From the NCBI GenBank assembly GCA_036267155.1, contig DATAWP010000004.1, positions 1 through 64,000 on the forward strand: 64,000 nt of DNA. Reading direction: 5' to 3'. The translations under genes and the position numbers were made by a program. Source of the stretch: PALSA-1353 sp036267155. GTDB lineage: Bacteria > Planctomycetota > Phycisphaerae > Tepidisphaerales > Tepidisphaeraceae. Under the pieces are notes generated by a model that saw nothing but the letters and a program-made list of their open reading frames with translations, did not search any database and was not told where the DNA came from. This document shows, piece by piece, positions 23,092 through 30,832 of the stretch. The number at the start of each line of letters is the position of its first letter. Position 1 is the first letter of the stretch.

Positions 23092-23619
23092 ATGTCGAAT
23101 CAACGAGCAAACAGACGCCGGGGCTTTACCCTCCGGGGTTTTACCTTGGTGGAAATTCTGATTGTGGTGATCATCCTGGGCATTTTGGCCGCGATCGTGA
23201 TCCCGCAGTTCACCAACGCCAGCCAGAACGCCCGTGAAAGCAGCCTGCAAAGCACGCTGCAGACGCTGCGCAGCCAGATTCAGCTTTTCAAGCTTCAGCA
23301 CGGGGATACTCTGCCCAATCTGATCACGGATTGGACTCCGCTGACCGCCGACACCACTTACGGCAATCCATCACAGACTTTCGGGCCATACATGCAGGCG
23401 ATACCGATCAACTCCATGAACGGCAACTCGAATGTCGTGGACAGCCCTGTCACCGTGAGCGGCGCCACCGCGCCGACGGTCGGAACCGCCTGCGGGTTTG
23501 TATATGACTACAACAGCGGCAACGGAAGCGGCCTGATTTATGGGACGGATAACAGCGGCTCCACGCCGGGAACCGTCGTCGCGGGCCAAGTCCTGAACGG
23601 CACTTTCAGCCCTTACTAG
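23092..23619 (+). CDS. Type IV pilin-like protein, probable major pilin
   Basis: This 175-residue prepilin has the leader and N-terminal helix RGFTLVEILIVVIILGILAA, with cleavage expected after Gly and Glu at mature position 5, followed by IVIPQFTNASQNARESSLQ, common in planctomycete and GspG-like pilins. The C-terminal half is rich in Gly, Asn and Ser. A strong GGAGGAAG ribosome-binding site precedes ATG 23092. The leader contains a duplicated RGFTL from a 15-base tandem repeat. A good terminator follows the gene, which suggests it is expressed more strongly than the minor pilins downstream. The prepilin peptidase is not in the window. Confidence 0.88.
   Translation: MSNQRANRRRGFTLRGFTLVEILIVVIILGILAAIVIPQFTNASQNARESSLQSTLQTLRSQIQLFKLQHGDTLPNLITDWTPLTADTTYGNPSQTFGPYMQAIPINSMNGNSNVVDSPVTVSGATAPTVGTACGFVYDYNSGNGSGLIYGTDNSGSTPGTVVAGQVLNGTFSPY
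23119..23148 (+). repeat. 15-bp tandem duplication over the prepilin cleavage site
   Basis: Two 15-base units (23119-23133 and 23134-23148) differ at three positions and both encode RGFTL. Only the second copy is followed by VE, which gives Glu at mature position 5. Confidence 0.8.
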
Positions 23620-23646
23620 CGCAACAACAAAAGCTTGCGATTTGAC

Positions 23647-23678
23647 CGGGCGGATTCATTATCCGCCCGTTCTTTTTT
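23647..23678 (+). terminator. Intrinsic terminator after the first pilin gene
   Basis: CGGGCGGAT and ATCCGCCCG form a nine-base-pair stem with a five-base loop, followed by TTCTTTTTT. This is the clearest Rho-independent terminator in the window. Confidence 0.85.
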
Positions 23679-23707
23679 ACCGATGTTGCTACCGGCAAGG
23701 AGTCACG

Positions 23708-24310
23708 TTGATCGGCACGACTGCCCATTTTCCAAAGGTCGGCGCGCGGGAATTGCCCGCGGCGCTCACGCCAGCGGCGTCTGCGCCCAGAGGGTCTGCG
23801 GCCAGAGGGTCTGCGCCCGGGGCGTTTACGCTGATCGAGGTCCTCATCGTGGTTGTCGTGGTGGGACTTCTGGCGACGCTGGTCATTCCTCAGTTTTCCA
23901 GCGCTAACCAACAGGCTCGCCAGAACTCACTCAAGGACGAATTGCAATATCTCCGAACGCAAATCACGGTCTTCAAAGCGCAGCATCAGGAAGTTCCGCC
24001 GGGATATACCAACGGCGATCCGACGGCTGTTCCGTCCGCCGGCGCATTTACCTCGCAGATGACGCAGCATTCCGACGTTAGTTGCAACGTCTGCCGTCCC
24101 GTTTCGCCGGCGTATCCGTACGGGCCGTACCTCAAGCAATTGCCCGTCGATCCAATGAACAACCTTTGCACTTTATCCCTGGTCGGCAACAACCAGCCGA
24201 TGCCGGCCCCCGATGGCGCCACCGGCTGGATCTACAAGCCGCAAACCCAGGAAGTCATGGCCAATGTCAAAGGGAAAGATGATTCGGGAACTCCCTACAG
24301 CGCCTATTGA
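23708..24310 (+). CDS. Type IV pilin/pseudopilin-like protein with a long repeat-bearing leader
   Basis: The 200-residue protein has the pilin helix AFTLIEVLIVVVVVGLLATL followed by VIPQFSSANQQARQNSLKDE, parallel to the pilin before it. The start is TTG 23708, with AAGGAG five bases upstream; the frame opens at 23642 but inside the terminator. The leader is about 38 residues, much longer than usual, and carries pentapeptide repeats (PAASA-PRGSA-ARGSA). The residue before FTLIE is Ala rather than Gly, so processing may differ. The C-terminal half has two Cys residues (CNVCRPV) and a third in NNLCTLSL. Its end overlaps the next gene by 32 bases. Confidence 0.82.
   Translation: MIGTTAHFPKVGARELPAALTPAASAPRGSAARGSAPGAFTLIEVLIVVVVVGLLATLVIPQFSSANQQARQNSLKDELQYLRTQITVFKAQHQEVPPGYTNGDPTAVPSAGAFTSQMTQHSDVSCNVCRPVSPAYPYGPYLKQLPVDPMNNLCTLSLVGNNQPMPAPDGATGWIYKPQTQEVMANVKGKDDSGTPYSAY
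23771..23830 (+). repeat. Four 15-bp tandem units in the leader of the second pilin
   Basis: Units of 15 bases beginning at 23771, 23786, 23801 and 23816 encode PAASA, PRGSA, ARGSA and PGAFT. The two middle units are nearly identical; the last one carries the cleavage site. Confidence 0.75.
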
Positions 24311-24809
24311 CCGGCCGCCGCGCCAGCGGCGGGGGTTCACGCTTCTGGAGGGTCTGGTCGCCTCGGTCATCCTGGCGATTCTGGTTCTGGGCGTCGCCGG
24401 CTCTCTTTCTGCCGCCTACCAGCAAAGCGCTGTGGTTGATGCCAATGCCACGGGCATTCTGCTGGCTCGGCAGCTCGCCGATGAAATTGTCTCCAAGCCG
24501 TTCAGCCCATCGAATAGTCTGGGTTCCGGCGGGTTGACATCGCGCGGGCTGTTTACCGATGTGAGCAATTACAATAATTATTCCGACACCAGCACATCGA
24601 TACCACTGCTCGGGGGCGGGTCCGTCGACGCCACCGGTTCGGAAGCTTTTGCCCGCAGCGTTTCCGTGGCGGTCGGCGCTCAACCGTCGATGGATTCCGT
24701 TTCCGCGCCGGACAATTTTGCGATCGTGACCGTCACCGTGACGTGTCCCAACGGACAGACCGTCTCGATTCCCGAATTGGTCGCGAACTATTCGATTCAG
24801 TCGAATTGA
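24279..24809 (+). CDS. Prepilin-type minor pilin (PilV/GspI-like)
   Basis: This 176-residue protein starts at ATG 24279, inside the end of the preceding gene, and has RRGFTLLEGLVASVILAILV with Gly at -1 and Glu at +5. The sequence after the helix (GSLSAAYQQSAVVDANATGI, LLARQLADEIVSKPFSP) matches the PilV/GspI type of minor pilin, which helps initiate pilus assembly. The AGGGAAAG before the ATG could serve as ribosome-binding site. The overlap with the upstream gene suggests coupling. Confidence 0.8.
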   Translation: MIRELPTAPIDRPPRQRRGFTLLEGLVASVILAILVLGVAGSLSAAYQQSAVVDANATGILLARQLADEIVSKPFSPSNSLGSGGLTSRGLFTDVSNYNNYSDTSTSIPLLGGGSVDATGSEAFARSVSVAVGAQPSMDSVSAPDNFAIVTVTVTCPNGQTVSIPELVANYSIQSN

Positions 24810-24843
24810 AAATGACGCGGCGACACCAGCCGCAAAAATTGGA

Positions 24844-24947
24844 TTGAACCGCCCAGACGCGGAGAGCGCACAGAAATGCGGGAAAAACACGGAAAACTTT
24901 GCATGATCGGTTCGGCGAGTTTCTCTGCGCCTTTGCGGTTCAATTTT
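24844..24947. repeat. Palindromic repeat containing the start of the next pilin gene
   Basis: GAACCGCCCAGACGCGGAGA at the left faces TCTCTGCGCCTTTGCGGTTC at the right, forming imperfect inverted arms about 60 bases apart. Both candidate start codons of the following prepilin gene and most of its leader peptide lie inside the repeat. Confidence 0.6.
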
Positions 24948-25601
24948 TTCCGCCGCCGCGGATTCATCGTCGTTGAATTGATCGTTGGCCTCGTGGTCGT
25001 GGCTCTGGTCATGCTTGCCCTCGCGTCGGTCCTCTTCGCCGTTGCCCGGGGGTGGGACGATCAGGATATCGCACAATCCACCGAGGTTCAGGCCAATCAG
25101 ATTTATGCCCGGGTGCAGAGCTACCTGTCGGCCGCGAAATGCGTGGCTTGGTACAGCACCGGACCGACAAGCGGGGCGATCATCTTTTGGCGAGCCGACG
25201 ACGATTCGGATGGACAAATTGAATATGGGGAAGTGGCCCTCATCGTTCAGGATCCGACGACCCATTCGCTCTATTTGTACAGCTCATCGCTGCCCTATAC
25301 GGGACAGGCGGCAGCCGAGTTGTCTGCGAGCGATTTTGCGGCTCTTACCCCCGCTGAAATCGAGGGGCAGTCTTTCATGCAGCAGCAACTCCTCGGCGGC
25401 CCGGGCGCTCAGCCCGATAATGGAACACGGATCGACGTCGATGGGTTTCAGGTTTACGCAACGCAGACGGTCACCGCCCCAACGCCGTTTGTCACGAGCC
25501 AATTGCCGATTGTCGAATTCACGCTGACCCTTTCCAAGAATGGGCAGAGTCTGACCCTTTACAATTCCTCCACGCTGAGGCCGTCGGACCAGCCGCAGTA
25601 A
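24876..25601 (+). CDS. Prepilin-type minor pilin (PilW/GspJ-like)
   Basis: The protein has the prepilin motif FFRRRGFIVVELIVGLVVVA, with Gly at -1 and Glu at +5, followed by LVMLALASVLFAVARGWDD. The mature part contains FWRADDDSDGQIEYGEVALI, an acidic D-x-D-x-D loop that could bind calcium. It is most like PilW/GspJ minor pilins. Length is 241 residues from ATG 24876, or 232 from ATG 24903; neither has a ribosome-binding site and both are inside a palindromic repeat. The next gene starts after two bases. Confidence 0.8.
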   Translation: MREKHGKLCMIGSASFSAPLRFNFFRRRGFIVVELIVGLVVVALVMLALASVLFAVARGWDDQDIAQSTEVQANQIYARVQSYLSAAKCVAWYSTGPTSGAIIFWRADDDSDGQIEYGEVALIVQDPTTHSLYLYSSSLPYTGQAAAELSASDFAALTPAEIEGQSFMQQQLLGGPGAQPDNGTRIDVDGFQVYATQTVTAPTPFVTSQLPIVEFTLTLSKNGQSLTLYNSSTLRPSDQPQ

Positions 25602-25603
25602 CC

Positions 25604-26788
25604 ATGAGCAACCGACTCATCATCGTGAAGGAAGACTTGCAGCGCCGGCGCGGAATTGCGCTGCTTCTGGTGTTACTGGTGATGGCGGTGGCCAGCATTT
25701 TGGCGTTCGCGATGCTCTCGGCCAGCGCGCTTCAGGTTACGGCCAGCAGCAATGGCATCACCGCCGCCGCCGCACGGGCGCAGGCCGAATCCGGCATTCA
25801 TCTGGCGGCGTATTATCTGGCCAATCCAACCGCCGCGCCCGTGTCCGCCGGAAACTGGGGACCAACCGTTGTCAGCTTTTCTCCGAGCCAGCCGTCCGTC
25901 ACGATGCCCGGAAACGTCACCGTGACGGTTTCCTCGGTTTCGACCACGGGACAGTTTTACACGGCTTCTTCCGCAGGCCCGTATTACACGGTCACCGCGG
26001 TCGGATCGGTTCCCTCAGCGACCGACGGCCTGCCGATCACCCGAACCATTGTCGCTCAGCTTCAAGCCATTTCTTCGTATCAAATCACTAGCGCGGGCGC
26101 GTTCAATGGGCTGGCCACGCTCAATTCGGGAGTTACTTTCGCCGGGTCGGTCGTTTCCTCTCAAACCATTACTGCTAACGGCGGTACCGTGACCGGCGCC
26201 CTCACGTCAAACTTAACGGCTTCGCCGGCTCCGACGGCCGGCACGACGACCGACTACAGCCAGCCGTATTACTATCAAGGCGTTCTGTACTATCCCGTGA
26301 ACATCGGCAACACGATCAGCACGGGGCAATCCTTCGCGCCAACGCCGGGAAACCCGCTCGGAATCTTCTACTGCTCCGGCAACCTGTCGGTCACGGCAAC
26401 TTTGAACATCAGCGGAACCCTCTATGTCAAAGGCGGCACCCTCACGGACGGTTCGAACATCACGATCGGCCCGGAGAGTTCGGCTCAGTTGAACTATAAT
26501 TTGCCGGCGCTGGTGGTCGATCAATCCCTGAAAATGAGCGGCAGCAACCAAAGCTTGACCGCGACTGGAGTCGTGTGCCTCGGAACTGGAATCACCGCCC
26601 TTTTGCCGAACAGTTCGACCAAAGTGACCATTAACGGCGCCCTGCTTATCACAACCGCCGGCGGCGCCAACGCCATCAACAACAGTTCCGATCAGGTCAA
26701 CGTGACCTTCAACTCCAGCTATACGAACGTCCTGAATCTGGTCGCCAGCGGAACTTCGGCCATCAAGATTATTTCCTGGTCCGAGTGA
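25604..26788 (+). CDS. PilX/GspK-like pilus assembly protein
   Basis: The 394-residue protein begins QRRRGIALLLVLLVMAVASI; like PilX and GspK it lacks the Glu at position 5. The segment ASSNGITAAAARAQAESGIH is the usual PilX N-terminal follow-on. The rest is rich in Ser, Thr, Gly, Ala and Asn, with strand-rich stretches (LNISGTLYVKGGTLTDGSNI) that resemble a beta-solenoid, possibly an adhesin-like tip domain. It forms an operon with the minor pilins on both sides. Confidence 0.78.
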   Translation: MSNRLIIVKEDLQRRRGIALLLVLLVMAVASILAFAMLSASALQVTASSNGITAAAARAQAESGIHLAAYYLANPTAAPVSAGNWGPTVVSFSPSQPSVTMPGNVTVTVSSVSTTGQFYTASSAGPYYTVTAVGSVPSATDGLPITRTIVAQLQAISSYQITSAGAFNGLATLNSGVTFAGSVVSSQTITANGGTVTGALTSNLTASPAPTAGTTTDYSQPYYYQGVLYYPVNIGNTISTGQSFAPTPGNPLGIFYCSGNLSVTATLNISGTLYVKGGTLTDGSNITIGPESSAQLNYNLPALVVDQSLKMSGSNQSLTATGVVCLGTGITALLPNSSTKVTINGALLITTAGGANAINNSSDQVNVTFNSSYTNVLNLVASGTSAIKIISWSE

Positions 26789-26824
26789 ACCGATGAAACC
26801 AACGTTCGCCAATTGGAGAAACGC

Positions 26825-27088
26825 ATGGCCACGCGCAGGCTTCTGGCCGCCATCCTCGTCCTTCAGATCGTGACGATTCTGAACCAATGGTTCGGCGGTC
26901 CGATATCCACGGCGCACGCGCAAATCCCCGATGCCGGCGCCCAGCGACTGGAAATCATCGACGAGCTCAAAACCAACAACGACCAATTGAAGGCCGTGAA
27001 CGATAAGCTGGATAAACTGGTCTCGATTTTCGAGTCCGGCAAGCTTCAGGTCCAGCTTTCAAAGCCCGATGACAATCAGGAGAAGTAA
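26825..27088 (+). CDS. Small exported protein with a coiled-coil tail, function unknown
   Basis: This 87-residue protein has an N-terminal hydrophobic segment (RRLLAAILVLQIVTILNQWF) ending near AHAQ, then a heptad-like helix (RLEIIDELKTNNDQLKAVND) that should form a coiled coil. GGAGAAA precedes ATG 26825; a TTG start at 26813 is also possible. It is embedded among pilus genes, and its 3' end precedes the next prepilin gene by 25 bases. A role in pilus assembly is inferred from position only. Confidence 0.65.
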   Translation: MATRRLLAAILVLQIVTILNQWFGGPISTAHAQIPDAGAQRLEIIDELKTNNDQLKAVNDKLDKLVSIFESGKLQVQLSKPDDNQEK

Positions 27089-27113
27089 CCCCGGCTGCCA
27101 TCCGAGGTTCCAC

Positions 27114-27698
27114 ATGATTCGGGTTTTGTGCCAGCATTTTTGCGATCTCGGTCTGCGCGCGCGGAGTCACTCTTGTGCGCGCAACAGGCCGGGATTCACC
27201 TTCATCGAAATCCTCGTGGTCGTTCTGATCCTGGGAATCGCCTCGGCGATCATCCTGCCCCAGGTCAGCTCCCGCGAAGATCTCGACACCGCCTCGGCCG
27301 CTCGAACCGTCATGGCCGATCTGCTCTATGCCCAGAACCGCGCGATCGCCACGCAGCAGTATGAATACGTCGTCTTCAACGTCAGCGGCCAAAGCTACAG
27401 CATCTACAGCGGCACCTCCGCCGGGCCGACGACGCTTTTGACGCACCCCATCAACGGCAACAGTTACTTAATGACTTTCGGCCAGACGGGGCCGAATAAC
27501 ATTTCCAGCGATGTGACTCTCGGCTCTGTCAGCTTCAACGGCCAGAGCACCGTGGCATTCGACGAGTTGGGAGTGCCCTATGCCTACAACTCGGGTGACG
27601 CGGCGCTAACCCTACCGGGAACGATTGTTCTCAATTGCGGCACCTATTCCCTGACGATTTCCGTCACCCAGGACACGGGGGAAATCACGGTCAACTGA
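27114..27698 (+). CDS. GspH/FimT-like pseudopilin
   Basis: The 194-residue protein has the prepilin motif RPGFTFIEILVVVLILGIAS, Gly at -1 and Glu at +5, then AIILPQVSSREDLDTASAAR and a domain with AARTVMADLLYAQNRAIATQ, typical of GspH/FimT. The C-terminal part is beta-rich with the FDELGVPY motif seen in these proteins. ATG 27114 is chosen; the frame opens at 27069 inside the preceding gene. The leader of about 26 residues is long and has three cysteines. Confidence 0.82.
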   Translation: MIRVLCQHFCDLGLRARSHSCARNRPGFTFIEILVVVLILGIASAIILPQVSSREDLDTASAARTVMADLLYAQNRAIATQQYEYVVFNVSGQSYSIYSGTSAGPTTLLTHPINGNSYLMTFGQTGPNNISSDVTLGSVSFNGQSTVAFDELGVPYAYNSGDAALTLPGTIVLNCGTYSLTISVTQDTGEITVN

Positions 27699-27714
27699 TT
27701 TGGTGTAACGAGAA

Positions 27715-28929
27715 ATGTTTCGATTGAACCGGCCACAGATTCAACCCATCGGCGTCGACATCGGTCACGACAGCGTGAAGATGTTGCAACTGGAAGTGCG
27801 CGAAGAGACGCTGGCGGTCCGGGCATCGGCGCGTCGGATGCTGGATGTTTCCGCTGCGTCGGCCGTGCAGCCCAGTCCGGCCGAACTCATTTTTCCGCAG
27901 GCGGCGCAGGCGATTGACGAGTTGTTGCGCGGCGGGGATTTCGTGGGGCGTACCGTCGTCGCGTCGTTGCCGCGGCACATCGTCCATGTGAAGAACATGC
28001 GTTTGCCGCCGATGCCGCCGTCGGAGGTGGAGGCCGTCGTTCAATTCGAGGCCAAAAGCATTTTCCCATTCGACATCAGCAATGCCCACGTCGATTTTCT
28101 CGTTGCCGGTGAGGTTCGCCAGGGAACCGATGTTCGTCAGGAAGTCGTCGTCCTTGCCGCTCAGCATGCCGACGCGGACCGATTCGTCGAGCAGCTTCAT
28201 CGCACGGGATTGATCGTTGATTCGCTGGATGTCGAGCCGTGTTCTCTGTACCGCACGATCGACCGTTTCGTGCGCCGCCGGGAGGACGAGCAGGAAGTTC
28301 ACGTCCTGGTGGACGTGGGCGCCCGCTGCACGCAGGTGCTCATCGGCAAAGGGCGCGATGTCAGTTTTTTCAAATCGATCGAGATAGGCGGCGCCGATTT
28401 CAACCTGGCGGTGAGCCGCAAGCTCGGCATTCGAACCGATGAGGCTCGGGCGCTGCGCCGGCGAATGTGGGAAAACGCAGGCACGGACCGCCCGGACACC
28501 GTGCGTCAAGCCGTCCTGGATTCCACGCGAAGCACCATGGAGAACCTCACCCGCGAAATTTGCCTGTGCCTCCGTTATCACTCCGTGACTTTCCGCGGAC
28601 AGCGGCCGCTGAAAGTGCAGATGTCCGGCGGGGAGGGGGGCGAGCCCCAGCTTTTGGCGATGCTTCATACTTCGCTGGCCATTCCAATCGAGCCGGCGCG
28701 ACCGTTGTACAACGTGGATTGCTCGGTCATGCGCGATGTGGACCGCCGTGCGCCATCGGGCGAATGGACCGTTGCCCTGGGTTTGGCCCTGAAGCGAACG
28801 AGGGGCAAATTCGCGCCGCTGGATGGCACCCCGCGCGCCGCCGCGCCGGCGACCCCCGCCAAGAGCGATCCGCGCGTTCCCGCCGCCGAACCCCCCGGCT
28901 CTCCATCGCGGGAGGCCGTCCATGCGTGA
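27715..28929 (+). CDS. pilM: Type IV pilus assembly protein PilM
   Basis: PilM is the actin-like cytoplasmic ATP-binding protein that links the inner-membrane complex PilNO to the assembly platform. In this 404-residue protein QPIGVDIGHDSVKMLQLEV is the first phosphate loop, VHVLVDVGARCTQVLIGKGR the second, and KVQMSGGEGGEPQLLAMLHT the last nucleotide-site loop. About 50 extra residues at the C-terminus are rich in Ala and Pro. Its stop lies eight bases inside the pilN start, so the two are coupled. Confidence 0.93.
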   Translation: MFRLNRPQIQPIGVDIGHDSVKMLQLEVREETLAVRASARRMLDVSAASAVQPSPAELIFPQAAQAIDELLRGGDFVGRTVVASLPRHIVHVKNMRLPPMPPSEVEAVVQFEAKSIFPFDISNAHVDFLVAGEVRQGTDVRQEVVVLAAQHADADRFVEQLHRTGLIVDSLDVEPCSLYRTIDRFVRRREDEQEVHVLVDVGARCTQVLIGKGRDVSFFKSIEIGGADFNLAVSRKLGIRTDEARALRRRMWENAGTDRPDTVRQAVLDSTRSTMENLTREICLCLRYHSVTFRGQRPLKVQMSGGEGGEPQLLAMLHTSLAIPIEPARPLYNVDCSVMRDVDRRAPSGEWTVALGLALKRTRGKFAPLDGTPRAAAPATPAKSDPRVPAAEPPGSPSREAVHA

Positions 28930-29536
28930 ACTGGAATTCCTTCCCGATTGGTATCCGACCCTGCGGCGCAAGCGGCGGATTCTGGTGTTACAGACGTGGC
29001 TCGGCGTATTGATTGCCGTGGCGCTGGGATCGTGGGTCGCGCTGTCTGCGCGCAATGTCCTTGCCAAACAGGCGACGCTCAACACTCGTCAGGGACAGCT
29101 CAAGCAGACCGGTTACGAGTTGCAGAAGCTCAACGAGTTGGAATCGCTCAAAGCCCGGATGTCGGATCAGGCCAGGCTGGTCGCGCATGTCGGCCCGAAT
29201 ATTCCGATTGGCCGGCTCCTGGACGACCTCGAAGAAAAAATGCCCAAGGAGATGGCGCTGCTGGACGTGTCGGTGGATTTCCAGAGTCAGACCCGGCTCC
29301 AGGCCGGCCCGCACGCCGCCAGCGCCGCACCCATCGTGGATCGCCAGATGGACGTTCAACTCCACGGCGTGGCGCCCAGCGACGTCGAGTTGGGCAATTA
29401 CATGATCCGCCTGGCGACCATTCCCCGCTTCATCGGCAGTTCCCTGTCCACGGCGGATTTGCGGCAGGACGGTCGTCTGATGCGGGAGTTCAGGATTACC
29501 TTCAGCTTGAGTCTCAACGATCCGGACAATGAATGA
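28922..29536 (+). CDS. pilN: Type IV pilus assembly protein PilN
   Basis: The 204-residue protein has a short cytoplasmic N-terminus (MRELEFLPDWYPTLRRKRR) that should bind PilM, one membrane helix (VLQTWLGVLIAVALGSWVAL) and a periplasmic coiled coil plus ferredoxin-like domain. The usual IN-L motif of PilN appears here as EFLPDWYP. The frame extends upstream inside pilM; ATG 28922 is set by the PilM-binding segment. The stop overlaps the pilO start. Confidence 0.87.
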   Translation: MRELEFLPDWYPTLRRKRRILVLQTWLGVLIAVALGSWVALSARNVLAKQATLNTRQGQLKQTGYELQKLNELESLKARMSDQARLVAHVGPNIPIGRLLDDLEEKMPKEMALLDVSVDFQSQTRLQAGPHAASAAPIVDRQMDVQLHGVAPSDVELGNYMIRLATIPRFIGSSLSTADLRQDGRLMREFRITFSLSLNDPDNE

Positions 29537-30093
29537 TGCCCTCGCTCAAGACACAAATTCAATGGTTCACCCGCGGTCAGCAAATCCTGATCGGCGCCGC
29601 GCTGCTGGCGGTGGTCTTGTTTTATTTGGCGGTCTACGGTCCGCAAAGCGCCAGGATCCAGCGTTTGAACGGACGAATCAGCCAAAGCGAGAAAGAGCTT
29701 GCCTCCAGCGAGTCGCAGGCTCGGGCTCTGCCGCAGGTGCAGGCGGACATTAATCACCTGCTGGTGAAGCTGGCGGATTTCAAGAAGCTGCCGGCCACGC
29801 CCGGCGACCTGGGGCAGTTCCAGATCGAGATCGCGGAGTTGGTGCGCCGCAACCATCTTCGCGCGTGTTCGATCAATTTGCCGGGAACGCCGAAGCGCAG
29901 CGATCAGTATTACGAGTTGCCGGTTAGCGTGAAATTTGACGGAGATTTCCGCAGGGATGTCTTCGCCTTTCTTTGCCAGCTTGAAGATCTGCCCCGATTA
30001 ACGCGGATCAAGAGCATGACCATCAAAGGCGCCGGCATCGACGGCGACGTGCATGTCGAGTTGCTGATGAGCCTTTACTACACGGAGGGATGA
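29533..30093 (+). CDS. pilO: Type IV pilus assembly protein PilO
   Basis: The 186-residue protein has one membrane helix near residues 17-36 (ILIGAALLAVVLFYLAVYG), a coiled coil (RISQSEKELASSESQARALP) and a periplasmic alpha/beta domain including QYYELPVSVKFDGDFRRDVF, common to PilO. It forms the inner-membrane ring partner of PilN. It overlaps pilN and the following gene by four bases each. Confidence 0.9.
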   Translation: MMPSLKTQIQWFTRGQQILIGAALLAVVLFYLAVYGPQSARIQRLNGRISQSEKELASSESQARALPQVQADINHLLVKLADFKKLPATPGDLGQFQIEIAELVRRNHLRACSINLPGTPKRSDQYYELPVSVKFDGDFRRDVFAFLCQLEDLPRLTRIKSMTIKGAGIDGDVHVELLMSLYYTEG

Positions 30094-30719
30094 CGGTGCC
30101 GGCTACGGTCAAAACATCCTGGTCCGACAAACTGACCACGACCTTCCGAGCGTCGCCGGGCAAGATATCGACTGCCGGCGGACTGGCGGTAATTCTAATG
30201 GTGTTGTGGGCTCGGTTTCTGTTTTGGGGACATCACCCCGCGGCAGCCTCGGGAGCGGTGACCCAAACATCCGTTGGGTCATTGCCGGCCATCCGCAGGA
30301 CCCTTGCTTCGGCGCGCACCGGCGACGACGCCGCTTCGCTCCAGGCGTGGGCGCGCCGGCCCGTTCAGCCCATGGCGCGCAATCCTTTTGCAATTCCGCT
30401 GGATTTTTACCCGCGCGACGGGACCAAGGTTTCCGACGATAGTGCTTCCCCCGGTGGTTATTGGGACCTTGTTAGAAAGTCGATGTCCTCGCGAGCCGAT
30501 CAACAAGAGCAGCGGCAGATCCTTATCGACAACGTCCGGATTGCCGCGGACGCGCTAAAGCTGCAATCGACCGTCACGGGCGCCCACCCCGGCGCCATGA
30601 TGAATGGCCAGATGGTGCGTGAAGGCGATAGCGTCGCCGGCTTTCGCGTCGTGAAGATCGAAGCCCGGCAGGTCATTGTGGAGCGAGAGGGCGTGCAGCT
30701 CGCCGTGCTAATGGAATAG
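30090..30719 (+). CDS. PilP/GspC-like periplasmic connector protein
   Basis: This 209-residue protein has one N-terminal membrane helix (AGGLAVILMVLWARFLFWGH) and a C-terminal domain with NPFAIPLDFYPRD and the ending GFRVVKIEARQVIVEREGVQ, the beta-sandwich signature of PilP/GspC HR domains that bridge the inner-membrane complex to the secretin. Unlike classical PilP it is not a lipoprotein. Position between pilO and pilQ supports the role. The ATG overlaps the pilO stop. Confidence 0.78.
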   Translation: MTVPATVKTSWSDKLTTTFRASPGKISTAGGLAVILMVLWARFLFWGHHPAAASGAVTQTSVGSLPAIRRTLASARTGDDAASLQAWARRPVQPMARNPFAIPLDFYPRDGTKVSDDSASPGGYWDLVRKSMSSRADQQEQRQILIDNVRIAADALKLQSTVTGAHPGAMMNGQMVREGDSVAGFRVVKIEARQVIVEREGVQLAVLME

Positions 30720-30832
30720 CGGCGACGCCCGCGCCGAGGCGGAGAGCCAGACGGCCTTTTAGTTAGCGGCGGTGCTACGCATCGCGGGTTTCCCAATCGT
30801 TGCGAATTGTGGACGCCCATCAAAGGATTTTT

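Noticed and set aside
23771..23830. Short tandem units considered as a CRISPR array
   Set aside because: Units are 15 bases with no spacers and are in frame inside a pilin leader.
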